Notes under the pieces: generated by a model
Told to the model about the DNA's origin: nothing
Database searches by the model: none
Seen by the model: the letters and a program-made list of their open reading frames with translations, nothing else
Program-made: the position numbers and the translations under genes
Shown here: in pieces, positions 63,908 to 64,000 of the stretch
Position numbering within the stretch: the stretch's first letter is position 1
How the letters are laid out: every line of letters begins with the position of its first letter
Assembly (NCBI RefSeq): GCF_030687395.1
Contig: NZ_CP117430.1
Span: forward strand, 1,612,001-1,676,000
Length of the DNA stretch: 64,000 nucleotides
Source: Pseudomonas wuhanensis
Lineage (GTDB): Bacteria > Pseudomonadota > Gammaproteobacteria > Pseudomonadales > Pseudomonadaceae
Direction of reading: 5' to 3'

Positions 63908-64000
63908 GTAGCAACTCGTATACAAACCATGCCAGCTCCCGTACGCAGTGTGGTCGCCACATCAATCTCGGGGGCCGCGCCTGTACTTTCGAGGAGCCCT

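Larger units (their letters stand above)
63614..64000 (+). other. Right-edge intergenic region with a REP fragment and regulatory sites
   Basis: 387 bases without a gene. A fragment GATGTGGGCCTGCTCGCGAT-like near 63714-63733 is a decayed REP arm. Further on are GTATAC palindromes and a sigma-54-like promoter (listed separately), and CGAGGAG close to 64000, a probable ribosome-binding site of a gene starting beyond the window. Confidence 0.5.

Overview
The window is chromosomal DNA of a fluorescent Pseudomonas (P. fluorescens group). The evidence is an Entner-Doudoroff/glucose-uptake cluster in the arrangement typical of the genus (gap, edd-glk-gltR-gtrS, gts transporter, oprB, hexR, zwf-pgl-eda), paired phaJ/fadD2/fadD1 genes, DUF6124 and PA2169-type small genes, and many copies of the GTGGGAGCGGGCTTGCCCGC type of REP hairpin. 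No rRNA, tRNA or CRISPR array was recognised.

Layout. 1-430: one end of an IS256-family element, cut by the window edge. 797-1159: a DUF6124 gene behind a long leader. 1365-20932: central carbon block. It holds methylglyoxal synthase, GAPDH, 6-phosphogluconate dehydratase, glucokinase, the GltR/GtrS two-component system, an AGE-family sugar epimerase/isomerase, the GtsABCD ABC transporter, the OprB porin, a hexose-phosphate mutarotase, HexR, and Zwf-Pgl-Eda. Glucose enters through OprB and GtsABCD, is phosphorylated by Glk, oxidised by Zwf/Pgl and cleaved by Edd/Eda. HexR-like boxes lie in the gap/edd and hexR/zwf gaps. A-rich Crc/Hfq-type motifs precede gltR, the epimerase, gtsA, oprB and gntP. 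21139-34857: mixed housekeeping genes (intradiol dioxygenase, class V aminotransferase, PhaJ, lipase, two acyl-CoA ligases, CsbD, BrkB, deformylase, GNAT, GST, LysR). 35629-38843: gluconate module gntR/gntK/gntP with three GntR-type operators. 39023-52988: alanine aminotransferase, exporters, ABC exporter, cyclophilin, azoreductase, two mechanosensitive channels and a DEAD-box helicase.

The accessory highlight is 53205-57967, a 4.76-kb transposon bounded by TGTAG/CTACA ends and a 6-bp CTTACT duplication. It interrupts a small periplasmic-protein gene. It carries a serine resolvase, a DDE transposase and an AAA ATPase. Between two right-end-like modules lies a single passenger gene on the minus strand. 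That gene sits behind a perfect Hrp box (GGAACC-N16-CCACTCA), has an N-terminus with type III secretion signal features, and ends in three near-identical 48-residue repeats. I read it as a probable transposon-borne, HrpL-controlled type III effector that I cannot place in a known family.

58271-64000 holds small hypothetical genes, a DUF899 protein, a DUF6279 lipoprotein, a TorF-like porin, a CvfB-type S1 protein and, at the right edge, a sigma-54-like promoter reading out of the window.
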